Shown here piece after piece: positions 8,972 to 19,601 of a stretch of 64,000 nt of DNA; position 1 is the first letter of the stretch; each line of letters opens with the position of its first letter. The position numbers and the translations under genes were made by a program. The DNA is taken from assembly GCA_900049755.1 (NCBI GenBank), contig LT160593.1, forward strand, positions 68,684 through 132,683, given 5' to 3'. This DNA comes from Corynebacterium provencense (GTDB lineage: Bacteria; Actinomycetota; Actinomycetes; Mycobacteriales; Mycobacteriaceae). The notes under the pieces were generated by a model. That model was not told the DNA's origin and searched no databases. It saw only the letters and a list, made by a program, of their open reading frames with translations.

Positions 8972-9541
8972 ATGACAAAGCTGACCGACCGGGCACACGC
9001 CGGCGGCCGCCCCGTTTCTCTCGGCATTCTCGCCCTGGTCACCGCAGGTGCACTGGCAGGTCTCACCGCCTGCGGCGACGATTCCTCGACAGCTGAAGGT
9101 ACAGGAACAGCGGCGGTCGCCCCGTCGACCGTTGTACCGGCCAACCCGACGTCCACGGACGGCACCGTCGCGACGACCACGCCGAACCCCCATTCCGGCA
9201 ACGATGGTTCCGGAGCCGGTGAGGAGGGGTCCGGCTCCACCGCAGACGGCGGAGTCACGGAGATCACCGAGCTGCCCCCCGCCTCCTCCGTCCGCTCCGA
9301 GGCCGACGACGCCTTCCTCGGTGAACTCAGGGCCAACGGCATCGACATCACCGACCAGGTCACCCAGGACCAGGTCATCGCCGCAGGGCACGAGCAGTGC
9401 CAGGCGAACTCGGAGGGGCGCGAAAGTTTCTCCGTCCCCGCCATCGCAGGCCAGCTCGGCACACTCGGGGTGACCGACAAGGCTCCGGAGGAATCTGCCT
9501 CGGTGATCCGTTCTGCGGCAGAAGCCCACTTCTGCTCCTGA
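8972..9541 (+). CDS. DUF732-type lipoprotein
   Basis: A 189-residue lipoprotein with a lipobox ending LTAC (Cys at about residue 34), a Thr/Ser/Gly-rich linker, and a C-terminal domain of about 75 residues. The domain pattern FLGELRANGI, then an alpha-helical stretch with GHEQC and a final Cys, fits DUF732, a small disulfide-bonded domain common in exported mycobacterial proteins of unknown role. I chose the ATG at 8972 because it follows a purine-rich AGGACAGGAAA and begins a good signal peptide; upstream starts at 8924 and 8945 add residues that do not fit one. It lies 50 bases after the LGFP mycolyltransferase, so it may be co-transcribed. Confidence 0.82.
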   Translation: MTKLTDRAHAGGRPVSLGILALVTAGALAGLTACGDDSSTAEGTGTAAVAPSTVVPANPTSTDGTVATTTPNPHSGNDGSGAGEEGSGSTADGGVTEITELPPASSVRSEADDAFLGELRANGIDITDQVTQDQVIAAGHEQCQANSEGRESFSVPAIAGQLGTLGVTDKAPEESASVIRSAAEAHFCS

Positions 9542-9645
9542 TCTCCGCGGAGAGCGCCGGGTCTCTCCCCTGCGCTCCGGAGAACTCCCACGGGGCTTCG
9601 CCGACTCCCAGCGTCCTGTCAGTCTGAGGGGGTAGCGTCGGCAGG

Positions 9646-10602
9646 ATGAAGAAGATCCTCACTGTGCTCGGAGTCCTCGTGCTCGCGGTCATTCTCGTCG
9701 TGGGCGTCGGCACCTGGCTGGGCGGCCGTGGCAACGAGAACACCCCGCCCACCGGCCCTGTACCGGCCCCGGGGGAGACCACCGGAGCCGAACAGCCGGC
9801 GTCCTGTCCGGCGTTCGAGGTCATCGCCGCCCCCGGTACCTGGGAGTCCCGGGCGGACGACGACCCTGTGAATCCCACAGCGAACCCGAACTCACTGCTC
9901 CTCAACGTCACCCGACCGCTGCAGGAGGCCTACGGCGGGCAGGCCACCGCAGCCGGCGCTGACGGCGGGGTGAAGGTCTGGACCCTGCCCTACGCCGCCC
10001 AGTTCCGGAACATCAACGCCCTCACCGAGATGACCTACGACGACTCCCGCAACCAGGGCTACAGCCGGGTCAGTGACGAACTGGCCGCCACCCACGGCGC
10101 ATGCCCGGGGACGAAGTTCCTCCTCGTCGGATTCAGCCAGGGGGCGGTGCTCACCGGCGACCTGGCCACCGACATCGGCAACGGCAACGGTCCGGTGCCC
10201 GCCGACACCGTCGCCGGAGTGTCCCTCATCGCCGACGGTCGCAGGGAAGACGGCAAGGGCACACTCGTCGGGAGTCCGGCAGTGCAGGGCATCGGTGCGG
10301 AGATCGCGCTGAGTTCCGTCAACCTCCTGGTCCAGCCCATCGTCCCGGGGGCGACCATGCGCGGACCGCGTCCCACCGACTTCGGGGCGCTCAACGACAG
10401 GGTCAACCAGTTCTGCGATCCCGCCGACCTTGTCTGCAGTGCACCCCGTGACATCGGTAACGCCATCCAGCGGGCCAACGATCTCGTGGCAGCGAACGGG
10501 ATACATGCCCGCTACTCGACCAACGGCAACGTCGTCCCCGGTCAGACAGTTCCCCAGTGGGTGGTGTCCTGGGCGCGGGGCATCATCGACGGGGGCAGGT
10601 GA
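9646..10602 (+). CDS. Cutinase-family lipase/thioesterase (Culp6, Rv3802c-like)
   Basis: This protein belongs to the cutinase-like family; the M. tuberculosis homologue at the same locus, Rv3802c/Culp6, is an essential envelope lipase and thioesterase linked to mycolate metabolism. The 318-residue product has one N-terminal membrane-spanning signal anchor (about 5-27), then the alpha/beta hydrolase domain. The nucleophile motif GFSQGA puts Ser at about residue 164. The catalytic Asp and His are probably in FCDPADLVC and GIHARYS near the C-terminus, with cysteines able to form the family disulfides. It is followed by a 20-bp palindrome that may end transcription before fadD32. Confidence 0.92.
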   Translation: MKKILTVLGVLVLAVILVVGVGTWLGGRGNENTPPTGPVPAPGETTGAEQPASCPAFEVIAAPGTWESRADDDPVNPTANPNSLLLNVTRPLQEAYGGQATAAGADGGVKVWTLPYAAQFRNINALTEMTYDDSRNQGYSRVSDELAATHGACPGTKFLLVGFSQGAVLTGDLATDIGNGNGPVPADTVAGVSLIADGRREDGKGTLVGSPAVQGIGAEIALSSVNLLVQPIVPGATMRGPRPTDFGALNDRVNQFCDPADLVCSAPRDIGNAIQRANDLVAANGIHARYSTNGNVVPGQTVPQWVVSWARGIIDGGR

Positions 10603-10607
10603 GCGTG

Positions 10608-10627
10608 CCCGGGACGGCCGTCCCGGG
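10608..10627 (+). terminator. Perfect 20-bp palindrome after the cutinase gene
   Basis: The sequence from 10608 to 10627 is a perfect inverted repeat (CCCGGGACGG followed directly by its reverse complement), six bases after the stop codon. It would form a strong GC hairpin in RNA. There is no run of T after it, which is common in GC-rich actinobacteria. A terminator or mRNA-protecting hairpin is an inference. Confidence 0.5.
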
Positions 10628-10760
10628 ACACGCGGGTACCCCGAACGGGGACCTCTGACAGGAGAAACCGTTAAGGTTCCAAAGAGAAAACCACGCGACG
10701 GGCATTACCGTGTGCGCCGCGGGGTGCCATCCGCAGGACAGACCCCACAGAGGAGATTTC

Positions 10761-12647
10761 ATGGACATCAGTGCCGCGATGCAGCAGTTCTACGACGACA
10801 AGGGGAACATCAGCATCCCTGACCAGCTGACCCTCTCGGGTATGAACGAAATGCTCTTCGCCATGGCGCAGATGCAGGGCACCCAGGATTCCCTCCTCTT
10901 CCGCTTCCACGACTACTCCGCCTCCCGCGGGGGAGAGGTCGTCACCTGGACCCGTGCACAGGTCAACACGAAGATCAAGGCCGTGAGCGTCCGGCTGCGG
11001 CAGGTCACCACCCCCGGTGACCGGGTAGCGGTCCTGGCCAACAACAGTCCCGAGTACCTCATCGGGTTCATCGGCGCCCTCTACGCCGGCACGGTGCCCG
11101 TGCCCCTCTACGATCCCACCGAGCCCGGTCACGGCGCCCACCTCACCGCAGTCCTGGAGTCCTCGACTCCGACCGTGGTCCTGACCAACAGGCATTCCGC
11201 GGCGGCGGTACGCGGCCACTTCTCCGACCGGCCCGCAGGGCAGCGTCCCAGGATCCTCACCGTCGACGCGCTCCCGGATTCCCTGGCCGAGGACTGGGTC
11301 AACCCCATGGCCGCCCTGATGGAGCACCCGGAGCTGGCACCGAAGGCCGGTGACCCCGCTTTCCTGCAGTACACTTCCGGGTCCACCCGCACACCCGCCG
11401 GTGTGGTCCTGACCCACAGGTCGATCGTCACCAACGTCCTCCAGGTGTTCCAGGCCGGCCAGCTGCAGATGCCGATGCGTCTGGTGAACTGGCTTCCGCT
11501 GCACCACGACATGGGCATCATCCTGGCGTCCTTCTGCCTCATCCTCGGGATCCCGCAGGACATCATGGGGCCGAGGGACTTCATCCAGGACCCCGGCCGG
11601 TGGATCCGCCAGCTCGACGAGAAAGGGACAGTGGGGGAGGACGCCGTCAACGTGTACGCGGCGGTTCCCAACTTCGCCCTGGAGCTCGCCGCCCGCTACG
11701 CCGACCCGGCGGAGCGGGAGGATCTCGCCGACGTGGATCTCAGCCATGTCGAGGGGATCATCAACGGGGCAGAGGCGGTGTCCCTGCAGTCCGTGGACCG
11801 GTTCCAGGAGGTGTTCGGCCCCTACGGGTTCCGGCGTACCGCGATGAGGCCCTCCTACGGTCTCGCCGAGGCGACGGTGTTCGTCACCACCCCGCAGACC
11901 GAGGACCGGCCCCGGCTGCGGGTCTTCGACCGCGAGAAGCTCTCGGAGGGCACCGCCGTCGAGGTTCCCGCGGACTCCGGCACCGCCGTGCCGATCATGT
12001 CCGTCGGTGAGCCGGGGCCGAACGAGTACATCGTGATCGTCGACCCCGCCACCGGCACTGAGCTCCCCTCCGGGTCTGTCGGGGAAGTGTGGATCCACGG
12101 TGACAACGTTGCCGCGGGATACCTGGGCCGTGAGGAGGAGACCGTAGAGACGTTCCGCAACGTGCTGCCTGTCGGCAGCCGCCTCAACGGTGGAGGGGAA
12201 GGCAGTGCCGCCGCCGGCGCCCCGGAGGACAACTGGCTGCGTACCGGGGACCTGGCCGTGACCGTCGACGGTGAGCTGTACATCACCGGCCGGATCAAGG
12301 ACCTTGTCGTCATCGCCGGCCGTAACCACTACCCGCAGGACATTGAGGCCACCGCCCAGGAGGCCACGGACCAGATCCTCCCCGGTGTCCTTGCCGCGTT
12401 CGCCGCCACCCCCGGGGAAGGGGAGGGCGTGGAGCAGCTCATCATCGTCGCCGAGCGTGACCCGGAGGCTGATCCTGCCCTCGACGGTGACGCTGCCGCA
12501 GCGGTCCGGGCGGCGGTCACCTCCGTCCACGGTGTCAGCCCCGCCGAGGTCCTCATCGTCGACCGTGGTTCCGTGCCGCGTTCCTCCGCCAACAAGATCG
12601 CGCGCCGGGTCGCCGCGAAGGCGTGGGCGGAAGGCGCGTTCGCCTGA
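10761..12647 (+). CDS. fadD32: Long-chain fatty-acid-AMP ligase FadD32
   Basis: FadD32 activates the meromycolic (here corynomycolic precursor) acid as acyl-AMP and loads it onto the N-terminal carrier domain of Pks13. The 628-residue product has the adenylate-forming core: YTSGSTRTPAG (about 204-214) is the ATP-binding P-loop, NWLPLHHDMG and YGLAEAT are FAAL family motifs, and GDLAVTVDGELYITGRIKDLV is the hinge region. An FAAL-type insertion is expected around residue 350. The start ATG at 10761 has an AGGAG site 6 bases upstream. Its position immediately before pks13 and accD is the conserved mycolate-condensation cluster. Confidence 0.95.
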   Translation: MDISAAMQQFYDDKGNISIPDQLTLSGMNEMLFAMAQMQGTQDSLLFRFHDYSASRGGEVVTWTRAQVNTKIKAVSVRLRQVTTPGDRVAVLANNSPEYLIGFIGALYAGTVPVPLYDPTEPGHGAHLTAVLESSTPTVVLTNRHSAAAVRGHFSDRPAGQRPRILTVDALPDSLAEDWVNPMAALMEHPELAPKAGDPAFLQYTSGSTRTPAGVVLTHRSIVTNVLQVFQAGQLQMPMRLVNWLPLHHDMGIILASFCLILGIPQDIMGPRDFIQDPGRWIRQLDEKGTVGEDAVNVYAAVPNFALELAARYADPAEREDLADVDLSHVEGIINGAEAVSLQSVDRFQEVFGPYGFRRTAMRPSYGLAEATVFVTTPQTEDRPRLRVFDREKLSEGTAVEVPADSGTAVPIMSVGEPGPNEYIVIVDPATGTELPSGSVGEVWIHGDNVAAGYLGREEETVETFRNVLPVGSRLNGGGEGSAAAGAPEDNWLRTGDLAVTVDGELYITGRIKDLVVIAGRNHYPQDIEATAQEATDQILPGVLAAFAATPGEGEGVEQLIIVAERDPEADPALDGDAAAAVRAAVTSVHGVSPAEVLIVDRGSVPRSSANKIARRVAAKAWAEGAFA

Positions 12648-12670
12648 GCCCCGTGACCCGTCACAGGGGC
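12648..12670 (+). terminator. Hairpin after fadD32
   Basis: GCCCC at 12648-12652 pairs with GGGGC at 12666-12670, and the internal GTGAC pairs with GTCAC, giving a roughly 10-bp stem with one bulged A and a two-base loop. It begins right after the stop codon. No T-run follows. The remaining gap to pks13 (12671-12898) carries no gene; it may hold the pks13 promoter. Confidence 0.5.
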
Positions 12671-12898
12671 ACCCGGTAGAGTTGTCCCTCTGTGCCGGCG
12701 GTGCCCTGACCGGCGGCCTGTAGCAGTCGGGCGGCCTGTGCCGTTGGAGTACCGACGGAGGCCGCTGTTCCGCTGTCGTCGTACGCGACCGCCGTAACCC
12801 CTCAGACAGCAGTACGACAGCATCACGCCAGCAGAACCACAGTGCAGTACCCGGGAGACACCCGGGCGACAACCTCAGGAAGGCGAATCTCCACGACC

Positions 12899-15800
12899 AT
12901 GTCGACCACGCCAGCAAGTGCCCCCACCACCGTCCCCGAGATGCGTGCCTGGTTGCACGACTGGGTGGCCAGGACCACGGACACCGACCCCGCGGACATC
13001 GCAGATGACCGTCCCCTGGAGGAGTCCGGCCTGTCCAGCCGGGATGTGGTGGTCCTGTCCGGTGACCTGGAACGCCTGCTCGGCGTGACACTCGACGCCA
13101 CCGTCGCCTACGAGTACAACACCGTCGATTCCCTGGCGTCCTATGTCATGGCCCGGGTCTCCGGGACGTCGGGGTCCGACCGTGTCCCCGGCCCGCAGGC
13201 GGCCTCCGCCGCCGGTGCGTGGCAGGACCCCTCCGACCGGCAGGTCGCCGTGGTCGGTATGGCCGCCCGGTACCCGGGTGCGGAGTCCGTCAGCCAGATG
13301 TGGAAGCTCTTCGAACAGGGGCGCAGCGGCGTCGGCGACCTGCCCGAAGGCCGCTGGAGCGAGTACGACGGTGACCCTGAGATGGTCCGTCGGATGTCCG
13401 CCGCCCAGCTCACGGGAGGCTACCTCGACGACATCGCCTCCTTCGACGCGGAATTCTTCGGGCTGTCCCCGGTCGAGGCGGCGAACATGGACCCCCAGCA
13501 GCGGATACTGCTCCAGCTGACCTGGGAGGCCCTGGAGGACGCGCACATTCCGGCCAACACGCTGCGCGGCACCCGCACCGGTGTGTTCATCGGTACCACG
13601 AACAACGACTACGGCATGCTGATCAGCGCCGACCCCACTGCGGCGCACCCGTACGCTCTGACGGGGAACTCCACGGCCGTGGTCGCCAACCGGATCTCCT
13701 ACGCCTTCGACTTCCGCGGCCCCTCGGTCGCCATGGACACCGCATGCTCGTCCTCCCTCGTCGCCGTCCATGACGCGGTCGCAGCGCTGCGCACCGGGGA
13801 AGCGACCCTGGCAGTGGCCGGTGGCGTGAATATTCTCGCGAACCCGTTCGGGACCGTCGCCTTCTCTGAGCTGGGCGTCCTCAGTCCCACCGGTGGCATC
13901 CGGGCGTTCTCGGAGGACGCCGACGGCATCGTCCGGTCCGACGGCGCCGGGGTGCTGGTGCTCAAGCGGCTGTCTGACGCGCGCCGGGACGGTGACGACA
14001 TCCTCGCCGTGATCGCCGGTACCGCGGTCAACCAGGACGGCCGGTCAAACGGCCTGACCGCCCCGAATCCGGAGGCCCAGGTCGCTGTCCTGCAGCAGGC
14101 CTACGGGGACGCCGGGATCGACCCGCGGACCGTCGACTATGTCGAGGCACACGGTACCGGCACGATCCTCGGCGACCCGATTGAGGCGGGTGCTCTCGGA
14201 CGTGTCCTCGGTGAGGGCCGTGACAACTCCAGTCCACTGCTCCTCGGGTCGGCGAAGACGAACTTCGGGCACACCGAGGCCGCCGCCGGCGTGGCAGGGG
14301 TGATCAAGGTCGTCGAGTCGATGCGTCACGGCGTCCTTCCCCGGTCACTGAACTTCACCGGGCCCAACCCGTACATCGACTTCGACCGTGACCACCTGGA
14401 GGTCGTGGAGGATCCGCGGGAGTGGCCCGCCTACTCCGGCCACCCGGTCGCCGGGGTCTCCGGTTTCGGGTTCGGTGGAACGAACGCGCATGTCGTGGTC
14501 GTCGCCCCCGAGGGGGCTGCGCCGGATCCGGACCCGGAGGCACGGGAGGACCGGCCCGCCCTGTTCGACCGCAGTGCCACCCAGACAGTGGACGACGGTG
14601 ACGGCGGGAAGTCCGAACTGGGAATTCCGCAGCTTCTGCCGGTGTCCGGTCTGCTGCCGTCTCGGCGCCGCACCGCGGCCTCGGACCTCGCCGACTGGCT
14701 GGGCGGCCATGACGGGAATGACGGTCACAATGCCGGGGCGGGACAGTCGCTGCTCACGGACACTGCCCGGACACTGGGACGCCGCAGTCACGGACGGTCC
14801 CGTGGGGTGGTCCTCGCGCACGGGCTCGACGAGGCGTCCGCCGGTGTCGCCCGCCTTGCTGCGGGGAAGAAAGGTGCCGGGGTGGCTGCGGCGGACAGTC
14901 CCGACCGGATGGGTGCGGTGTGGGTGTACTCCGGTTTCGGTTCCCAGCACCGCAAGATGGGCAAGGAACTGTTCACCCTGTCCCCCCTGTTCGCGGCACG
15001 TGTCCGGGAGATCGCGGAGGTTGTCGCCGCCGAGTCCGGATGGGATCTGGTGGAACTGGTCACCGATGACGCCCGGGACTACGACCTGGAGACGGCACAG
15101 GTGGGTATCACGGCGATCCAGATAGCGCTGACCGACCTGATGACCGCGGCGGGTGCACGCCCGTCCGCCGTGGTCGGGCAGTCCATGGGTGAGATCGCGG
15201 CGGCGTACGCTGTCGGCGGACTGTCGATGCAGGACGCTGTGCGGGTCGCCTGTCACCGGGCCCGTCTGATGGGTGAGGGTGAGCGTCTGCTGCCCGAGGA
15301 CAAGCTCGGTGCGATGGCGGTCATCGACCTGGGGGTGGATGAGCTGGCGTCCTTCCAGCAGGAGCACCCGGAGTTCTCCGCCGTGGAGCCCGCGGTGTAC
15401 GCCGCGCCGGGTATGACGACGGTGGGCGGACCTGCCCGGCAGGTCGCCGATCTTGTGGCTTTCGTCGACGGTGAGGGGCGCTTCGCCCGTCAGCTGCAGG
15501 TCAAGGGGGCCGGGCACACGAGCATGCTGGACCCGGTGCTCGGTGAGCTGCACGCGGAGATCTGTGACATCACCGCCCGTCCGATCACCGTGCCCCTGTA
15601 CAGCACCGTGGACAGGGGTGTGGTCTACCGGCCGGGGGACACTCCCCATGACGCCGACTACTTCGTGCGGTGCACGCGTCAGCCGGTGTGGTTCTCGGAC
15701 GCGACGGGCAGCCAGTTCGACGCCGGTTTCCGCACGTTCGTGGAGTTCTCGCCGAACCCGGTGGCACTGATGCCGTTGATGAACACCGCTTTCGCCCGTG

Positions 15801-17998
15801 ACGCCGGGGACGCCTCCCTGATGTTCCTGCTCAAGCGGAAGCATCCCGCCGCCGACACCTTCCTCACCACGGTCGCGGAACTGTACGTCCGTGGTGCGGA
15901 CATCGACTTCACCGCGCTGGCGGGGCCGGGTGGTTGGGCTGACCTGCCGGGGATGCACTGGAATCTGCAGCGTCACTGGACCGACGCCCGCCCGGGCGGG
16001 GGTGCGGTCCGCGGCATGCCCGGGGCGAGGGTCGCGCTGCCGGACGGTCGTACCGCGTTCAGTGCGGCGCTGTCCGATGTGACGAGCGTGTCCGCGGTGG
16101 CGGAGGCGGCGGTGCACGCCGTCGACGGTGACGCGGTCGTCTCCGCTGTGGAGAGCTACGGTGCCCTGGCGGGTGCCCCGGGGGACGACGTGACCACCGT
16201 TGTGCAGCGCAGTCTCGGCGGGCTGACGGTGCATGTGCACCACATCGCCGCCGACGGTTCCGCCCGGCTGGTCGGCGAAGCGTTCGCCACCGCCTCCGGG
16301 TCGGCCGCGACACCGCAGGGCGGGGGAGCTGCTGCTCCGGCGGTTTCTGCAGGTGCTGCAGGCGGGGTGGCCCCGGTCTCTGACAGGTCGGCCACCGGGA
16401 AGGGGGCGGTCAACGCCCTACCCGCTGTCGACACGTCATCGGAGAGGTGGGACCCGGAGTCCGGTGAGTCGGTGGCTGACCGGCTGCGTGCCATTGTCTC
16501 CGAGTCGATGGGTTATGACGCCGACGACCTTCCCGGGGAGCTGCCGCTGATCGACCTGGGGCTGGACTCTCTGATGGGTATGCGTATCAAGAACCGTGTC
16601 GAGTACGATTTCGGGCTTCCTCCGCTGAATGTCCAGGAGCTCAGGGACGGTTCCGTGGATTCGGTCATCGCGATGGTCGAGTCTCTGGTGGCCGACGGCG
16701 GGAACACCGGGGAAAGTACCGGTGAGGACGCCGGTGAGGACGCCGGTGAGGATGCCCGTGAGGACGCAGCCGTCACCGCCGCCTCCGACACTTCAGCCGG
16801 CACGACGGACGCCTCCGGCACGACGGACGCCTCCGCGGCACAGGCACAGGCCCGTCCTCTATACACATCTAGAGCCTCCGGCACGACGGACGCCTCCGCG
16901 GCACAGGCACAGGCCCCGACCGGGGTCGGTGTCGCCCCCCGCGATGCCGCCGAGCGCATGGTGTTCGGAACCTGGGCCTCCGTCACCGGTGCCGCTCCGG
17001 CCGGTGTCACCAGCCCGCTGCCGCCCGTCGACTCCGCCACAGCGGAGACGATCGCCGCCAGGATCAACGAACGGTCCGGATCCTCGATCACCGCGCAGCA
17101 GGTGATGGAGGCCGGCACCGTCGAACCCCTGTCCGACATCGCCCGGGAGTTCCTCGAGACAGAGGTGGAGGGCAATATCCGTGTCCTGCGGGAGCGTCCC
17201 TCCGGCTCGCGGCGTCCTGCCGTGTTCATGTTCCACCCGGCGGGCGGTTCCTCGGTGGTCTACGAACCGCTGACGCGGCGCCTCCCCGACGACGTCCCGG
17301 TGTACGGGGTGGAAAGGCTCGAAGGCAGTCTCGACGAGCGTGCCCGAGCATACGTCGAGGACATCACCGCGCTCGCCGACGGCCTGCCGGTGGTTCTCGG
17401 CGGCTGGAGTTTCGGCGGTGCCCTGGCCTACGAGGTCGCCCACCGTCTGGAGAACTCCGAGGTCACCGTCGGTCATCTGGAGCTTCTCGACCTGGTGCAG
17501 CCCCTCCACCCGGCCCCTGACACGAAGGAGGAGATGCACGCCCGCTGGGACAGGTACTCCGCCTTTGCGTCGAAGACCTACGGGATCGACCTGCCGGTGC
17601 CGCACGACCTGCTCGACGAGCAGGGTGAGGAGGCGCTCATCGGCCTGATGACCACCTTCCTGCGCACCTCGGACTCTTCCGGGCACGGCCTTGCCGCCGG
17701 TGTCCTGGAACACCAGCGCGCCAGTTTCGTCGACACCCGCATCCTCAACTCCCTCGACTTCCACCGCTGGGCCGACGTCACTGCCCCGGTGACCCTGTAC
17801 AAGTCCGAGGGCATGCACGAGGGCGCGATCGAGCTGGAACCCAGCTTCGCCGAGATAGCACCGGACGGCGGATGGGGCGGTATCGTCGACGACCTTGAGA
17901 TCGTCCACCTGCCCGGAGACCATCTCGGTGTCCCCGACGAGCCGGCCATCGGCATCGTCGGAGCCCGCATCACCGAACACCTTGACACCCTCAGCTAG
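12899..17998 (+). CDS. pks13: Polyketide synthase Pks13 (mycolic acid condensing enzyme)
   Basis: Pks13 condenses two activated fatty chains to give the mycolate skeleton and passes it to trehalose. Domains of the 1699-residue protein: N-terminal carrier domain (about 15-85, attachment Ser in GLSSRD), ketosynthase (about 110-530, Cys283 in DTACSSS, His in EAHGTGT and NFGH), acyltransferase (about 670-1000, Ser762 in GQSMGE), C-terminal carrier (about 1190-1265, Ser1224 in GLDSLMG) and thioesterase (about 1430-1690, Ser1504 in GWSFGG). ATG 12899 fits the family N-terminus although its purine-rich site (AGGAAGG) is distant; an upstream GTG at 12842 exists. The linker near residues 1300-1340 is a repeat-rich Ala/Thr segment interrupted by an adapter-like patch at 16852-16889, so the protein sequence there is unreliable. 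Confidence 0.96.
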   Translation: MSTTPASAPTTVPEMRAWLHDWVARTTDTDPADIADDRPLEESGLSSRDVVVLSGDLERLLGVTLDATVAYEYNTVDSLASYVMARVSGTSGSDRVPGPQAASAAGAWQDPSDRQVAVVGMAARYPGAESVSQMWKLFEQGRSGVGDLPEGRWSEYDGDPEMVRRMSAAQLTGGYLDDIASFDAEFFGLSPVEAANMDPQQRILLQLTWEALEDAHIPANTLRGTRTGVFIGTTNNDYGMLISADPTAAHPYALTGNSTAVVANRISYAFDFRGPSVAMDTACSSSLVAVHDAVAALRTGEATLAVAGGVNILANPFGTVAFSELGVLSPTGGIRAFSEDADGIVRSDGAGVLVLKRLSDARRDGDDILAVIAGTAVNQDGRSNGLTAPNPEAQVAVLQQAYGDAGIDPRTVDYVEAHGTGTILGDPIEAGALGRVLGEGRDNSSPLLLGSAKTNFGHTEAAAGVAGVIKVVESMRHGVLPRSLNFTGPNPYIDFDRDHLEVVEDPREWPAYSGHPVAGVSGFGFGGTNAHVVVVAPEGAAPDPDPEAREDRPALFDRSATQTVDDGDGGKSELGIPQLLPVSGLLPSRRRTAASDLADWLGGHDGNDGHNAGAGQSLLTDTARTLGRRSHGRSRGVVLAHGLDEASAGVARLAAGKKGAGVAAADSPDRMGAVWVYSGFGSQHRKMGKELFTLSPLFAARVREIAEVVAAESGWDLVELVTDDARDYDLETAQVGITAIQIALTDLMTAAGARPSAVVGQSMGEIAAAYAVGGLSMQDAVRVACHRARLMGEGERLLPEDKLGAMAVIDLGVDELASFQQEHPEFSAVEPAVYAAPGMTTVGGPARQVADLVAFVDGEGRFARQLQVKGAGHTSMLDPVLGELHAEICDITARPITVPLYSTVDRGVVYRPGDTPHDADYFVRCTRQPVWFSDATGSQFDAGFRTFVEFSPNPVALMPLMNTAFARDAGDASLMFLLKRKHPAADTFLTTVAELYVRGADIDFTALAGPGGWADLPGMHWNLQRHWTDARPGGGAVRGMPGARVALPDGRTAFSAALSDVTSVSAVAEAAVHAVDGDAVVSAVESYGALAGAPGDDVTTVVQRSLGGLTVHVHHIAADGSARLVGEAFATASGSAATPQGGGAAAPAVSAGAAGGVAPVSDRSATGKGAVNALPAVDTSSERWDPESGESVADRLRAIVSESMGYDADDLPGELPLIDLGLDSLMGMRIKNRVEYDFGLPPLNVQELRDGSVDSVIAMVESLVADGGNTGESTGEDAGEDAGEDAREDAAVTAASDTSAGTTDASGTTDASAAQAQARPLYTSRASGTTDASAAQAQAPTGVGVAPRDAAERMVFGTWASVTGAAPAGVTSPLPPVDSATAETIAARINERSGSSITAQQVMEAGTVEPLSDIAREFLETEVEGNIRVLRERPSGSRRPAVFMFHPAGGSSVVYEPLTRRLPDDVPVYGVERLEGSLDERARAYVEDITALADGLPVVLGGWSFGGALAYEVAHRLENSEVTVGHLELLDLVQPLHPAPDTKEEMHARWDRYSAFASKTYGIDLPVPHDLLDEQGEEALIGLMTTFLRTSDSSGHGLAAGVLEHQRASFVDTRILNSLDFHRWADVTAPVTLYKSEGMHEGAIELEPSFAEIAPDGGWGGIVDDLEIVHLPGDHLGVPDEPAIGIVGARITEHLDTLS
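16811..16917 (+). repeat. In-frame direct duplication inside the pks13 linker
   Basis: A block of about 42 bases beginning GCCTCCGGCACGACGG occurs at 16811 and again at 16874, 63 bases (21 codons) apart, so the frame is kept. The spacer contains the adapter-like patch. A shorter natural 18-bp tandem repeat (GGCACGACGGACGCCTCC) also overlaps the first copy. It encodes repeated [14 protein letters not shown] in the linker between the C-terminal carrier and the thioesterase. Repeats of this kind are hard to assemble, and the second copy may not exist in the organism. Confidence 0.8.
16852..16889. other. Tn5 mosaic-end junction remnant 1 (probable library adapter artefact) in pks13
   Basis: This 38-base stretch aligns without gaps to two head-to-head 19-bp Tn5 mosaic ends (CTGTCTCTTATACACATCT plus its reverse complement), the Nextera mate-pair junction. 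22 of 38 positions agree, including an unbroken 14-base run from TATACACATCT into AGA. It encodes PLYTSRA in an otherwise Ala/Thr linker. The count is my own by-eye comparison. Confidence 0.75.
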
Positions 17999-18017
17999 CG
18001 TGGGAGGAGTGAGCACC

Positions 18018-19601
18018 ATGAGCGAGAGCACAGACGACCGTTACGGGCCCGGTTCCGGCCGGTCCACCGCGGAGAAGCTCGCCGACCTGCGGCGGCGCAC
18101 GGAGGAGTCCCTGGACCCGGGCAGTGAACGCGCGCGGGCGAAGAGGGACGCCGCCGGACGGACGACCCCGAGGCAGCGCATCGACGCCCTGCTGGACCCC
18201 GGAACCTTCACCGAGATCGGTGCCCTGGCCCAGACCCCGGGCGACGACACCGCCCCCTACGGTGACGGCGTGGTCACCGGGTACGGGCGGGTGAACGGGC
18301 GCCCCGTGGCCGTGTACGCCCACGACAAGACCGTGTTCGGCGGTTCCGTGGGCGAGACCTTCGGCAACAAGGTGTGCGAGGTGATGGACTTCGCGACCCG
18401 TATCGGATGCCCCGTCGTCGGTATCAACGACTCCGGTGGTGCCAGGATCCAGGACGCCGTGATGTCCCTGGCGATGTACTCGGAGATCTCCCGCCGCCAG
18501 CTCCCGTTGTCCGGCCAGTCCCCACAGATCTCGATCCTGCTGGGCAACTGTGCCGGAGGTGCGGTGTACGCACCGGCGACGACGGACTTCCTCATCGGCG
18601 TGGAAGAGCAGACCACCATGTTCGTCACCGGTCCGGCGATCATCGAGTCCGTCACCGGCGAGAAGATCAGCATGCAGGAACTCGGTGGCGCCCGGATCCA
18701 GGCGGAGCGCGGCAATCTCAGCTATGTCGCCCCTGATGAGGCGGACGCCTTCGACTACGCCCGCGAACTGCTCGACCATCTCCCGTCGTCGGCGTTCGAG
18801 ACGACGCCGGAGTTCTGGGCGCCCGGTGACGAACAGTCGGGGACGGACACCGAACTGCTCGACATTGTCCCGGACGACCCCAACGCCGGCTACGACATGA
18901 CCGACGTGCTCACCCGCATCTTCGACGACGACCACTTCCTCGAGGTCCTGCCAGACTTCGGACCGAACGTGATCACCGGTTTCGCCCGCGTGGACGGGCA
19001 TTCGGTGGGTGTGGTCGCCAACCAGCCGATGCAGTTGGCCGGGTGCCTGGACGCGGACGCCGCGGACAAGGCGGCGAGGTTCATCAGGATCTGTGACGCC
19101 TACAACATCCCCCTCGTCTTCGTGGTGGACACTCCGGGCTACCTGCCCGGTGCCGACCAGGAGAAGGCGGGCCTGATCCACCGTGGGGCCAAGCTAGGTT
19201 TCGCCATGGTCGAGGCGAGTGTGCCGAAGGTGACCGTGGTCATCCGCAAGGCCTTCGGCGGCGGCTATGCGGTGATGGGGTCGAAGAACCTCGGTGCGGA
19301 CATGAACTTCGCCTGGCCGACCGCCCAGATCGCCGTGATGGGTGCGGAGGGTGCCGCGGTGATGCTGCAGGGGAGACAGCTTGCGGCACTTCCTGAGGAG
19401 GAGCGTCCGGCGGCGAAGAAGATGTTCATGGACTTCTACAACGCCAACATGACGAGCCCCTATGTGGCGGCGGAACGCGGGTACATCGACGCCGTGATCG
19501 ATCCTGCGGAGACCCGGCTGAGGATCCGGCAGTCACTGCGGATCCTGAAGGACAAGAGAGTGCCCGAGGTGCCCAAGAAGCACACGATCATGCCGCTGTA
19601 G
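18018..19601 (+). CDS. accD4: Acyl-CoA carboxylase beta subunit (AccD4 of mycobacteria / AccD3 of corynebacteria)
   Basis: This carboxyltransferase subunit carboxylates the long acyl-CoA that becomes the alpha-branch of mycolic acid, supplying Pks13 with its carboxyacyl extender together with biotinylated AccA/AccBC and a small AccE encoded elsewhere. The 527-residue product has both crotonase-like halves: N-terminal acyl-CoA-binding motifs around DSGGARIQ and GNCAGGAVYAP, and C-terminal VDTPGYLPG and RKAFGGGYAVMGSK. I chose the ATG at 18018, preceded by GGGAGGAGTGAG. It starts 19 bases after pks13 and is almost certainly in the same operon, as in all mycolate producers. The stop codon is part of an 11-bp tandem repeat. 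Confidence 0.95.
   Translation: MSESTDDRYGPGSGRSTAEKLADLRRRTEESLDPGSERARAKRDAAGRTTPRQRIDALLDPGTFTEIGALAQTPGDDTAPYGDGVVTGYGRVNGRPVAVYAHDKTVFGGSVGETFGNKVCEVMDFATRIGCPVVGINDSGGARIQDAVMSLAMYSEISRRQLPLSGQSPQISILLGNCAGGAVYAPATTDFLIGVEEQTTMFVTGPAIIESVTGEKISMQELGGARIQAERGNLSYVAPDEADAFDYARELLDHLPSSAFETTPEFWAPGDEQSGTDTELLDIVPDDPNAGYDMTDVLTRIFDDDHFLEVLPDFGPNVITGFARVDGHSVGVVANQPMQLAGCLDADAADKAARFIRICDAYNIPLVFVVDTPGYLPGADQEKAGLIHRGAKLGFAMVEASVPKVTVVIRKAFGGGYAVMGSKNLGADMNFAWPTAQIAVMGAEGAAVMLQGRQLAALPEEERPAAKKMFMDFYNANMTSPYVAAERGYIDAVIDPAETRLRIRQSLRILKDKRVPEVPKKHTIMPL

Noticed and set aside
10671-13091. An 806-codon minus-strand frame across fadD32
   Set aside because: Antisense shadow of fadD32 and the start of pks13; no domain, no ribosome site.
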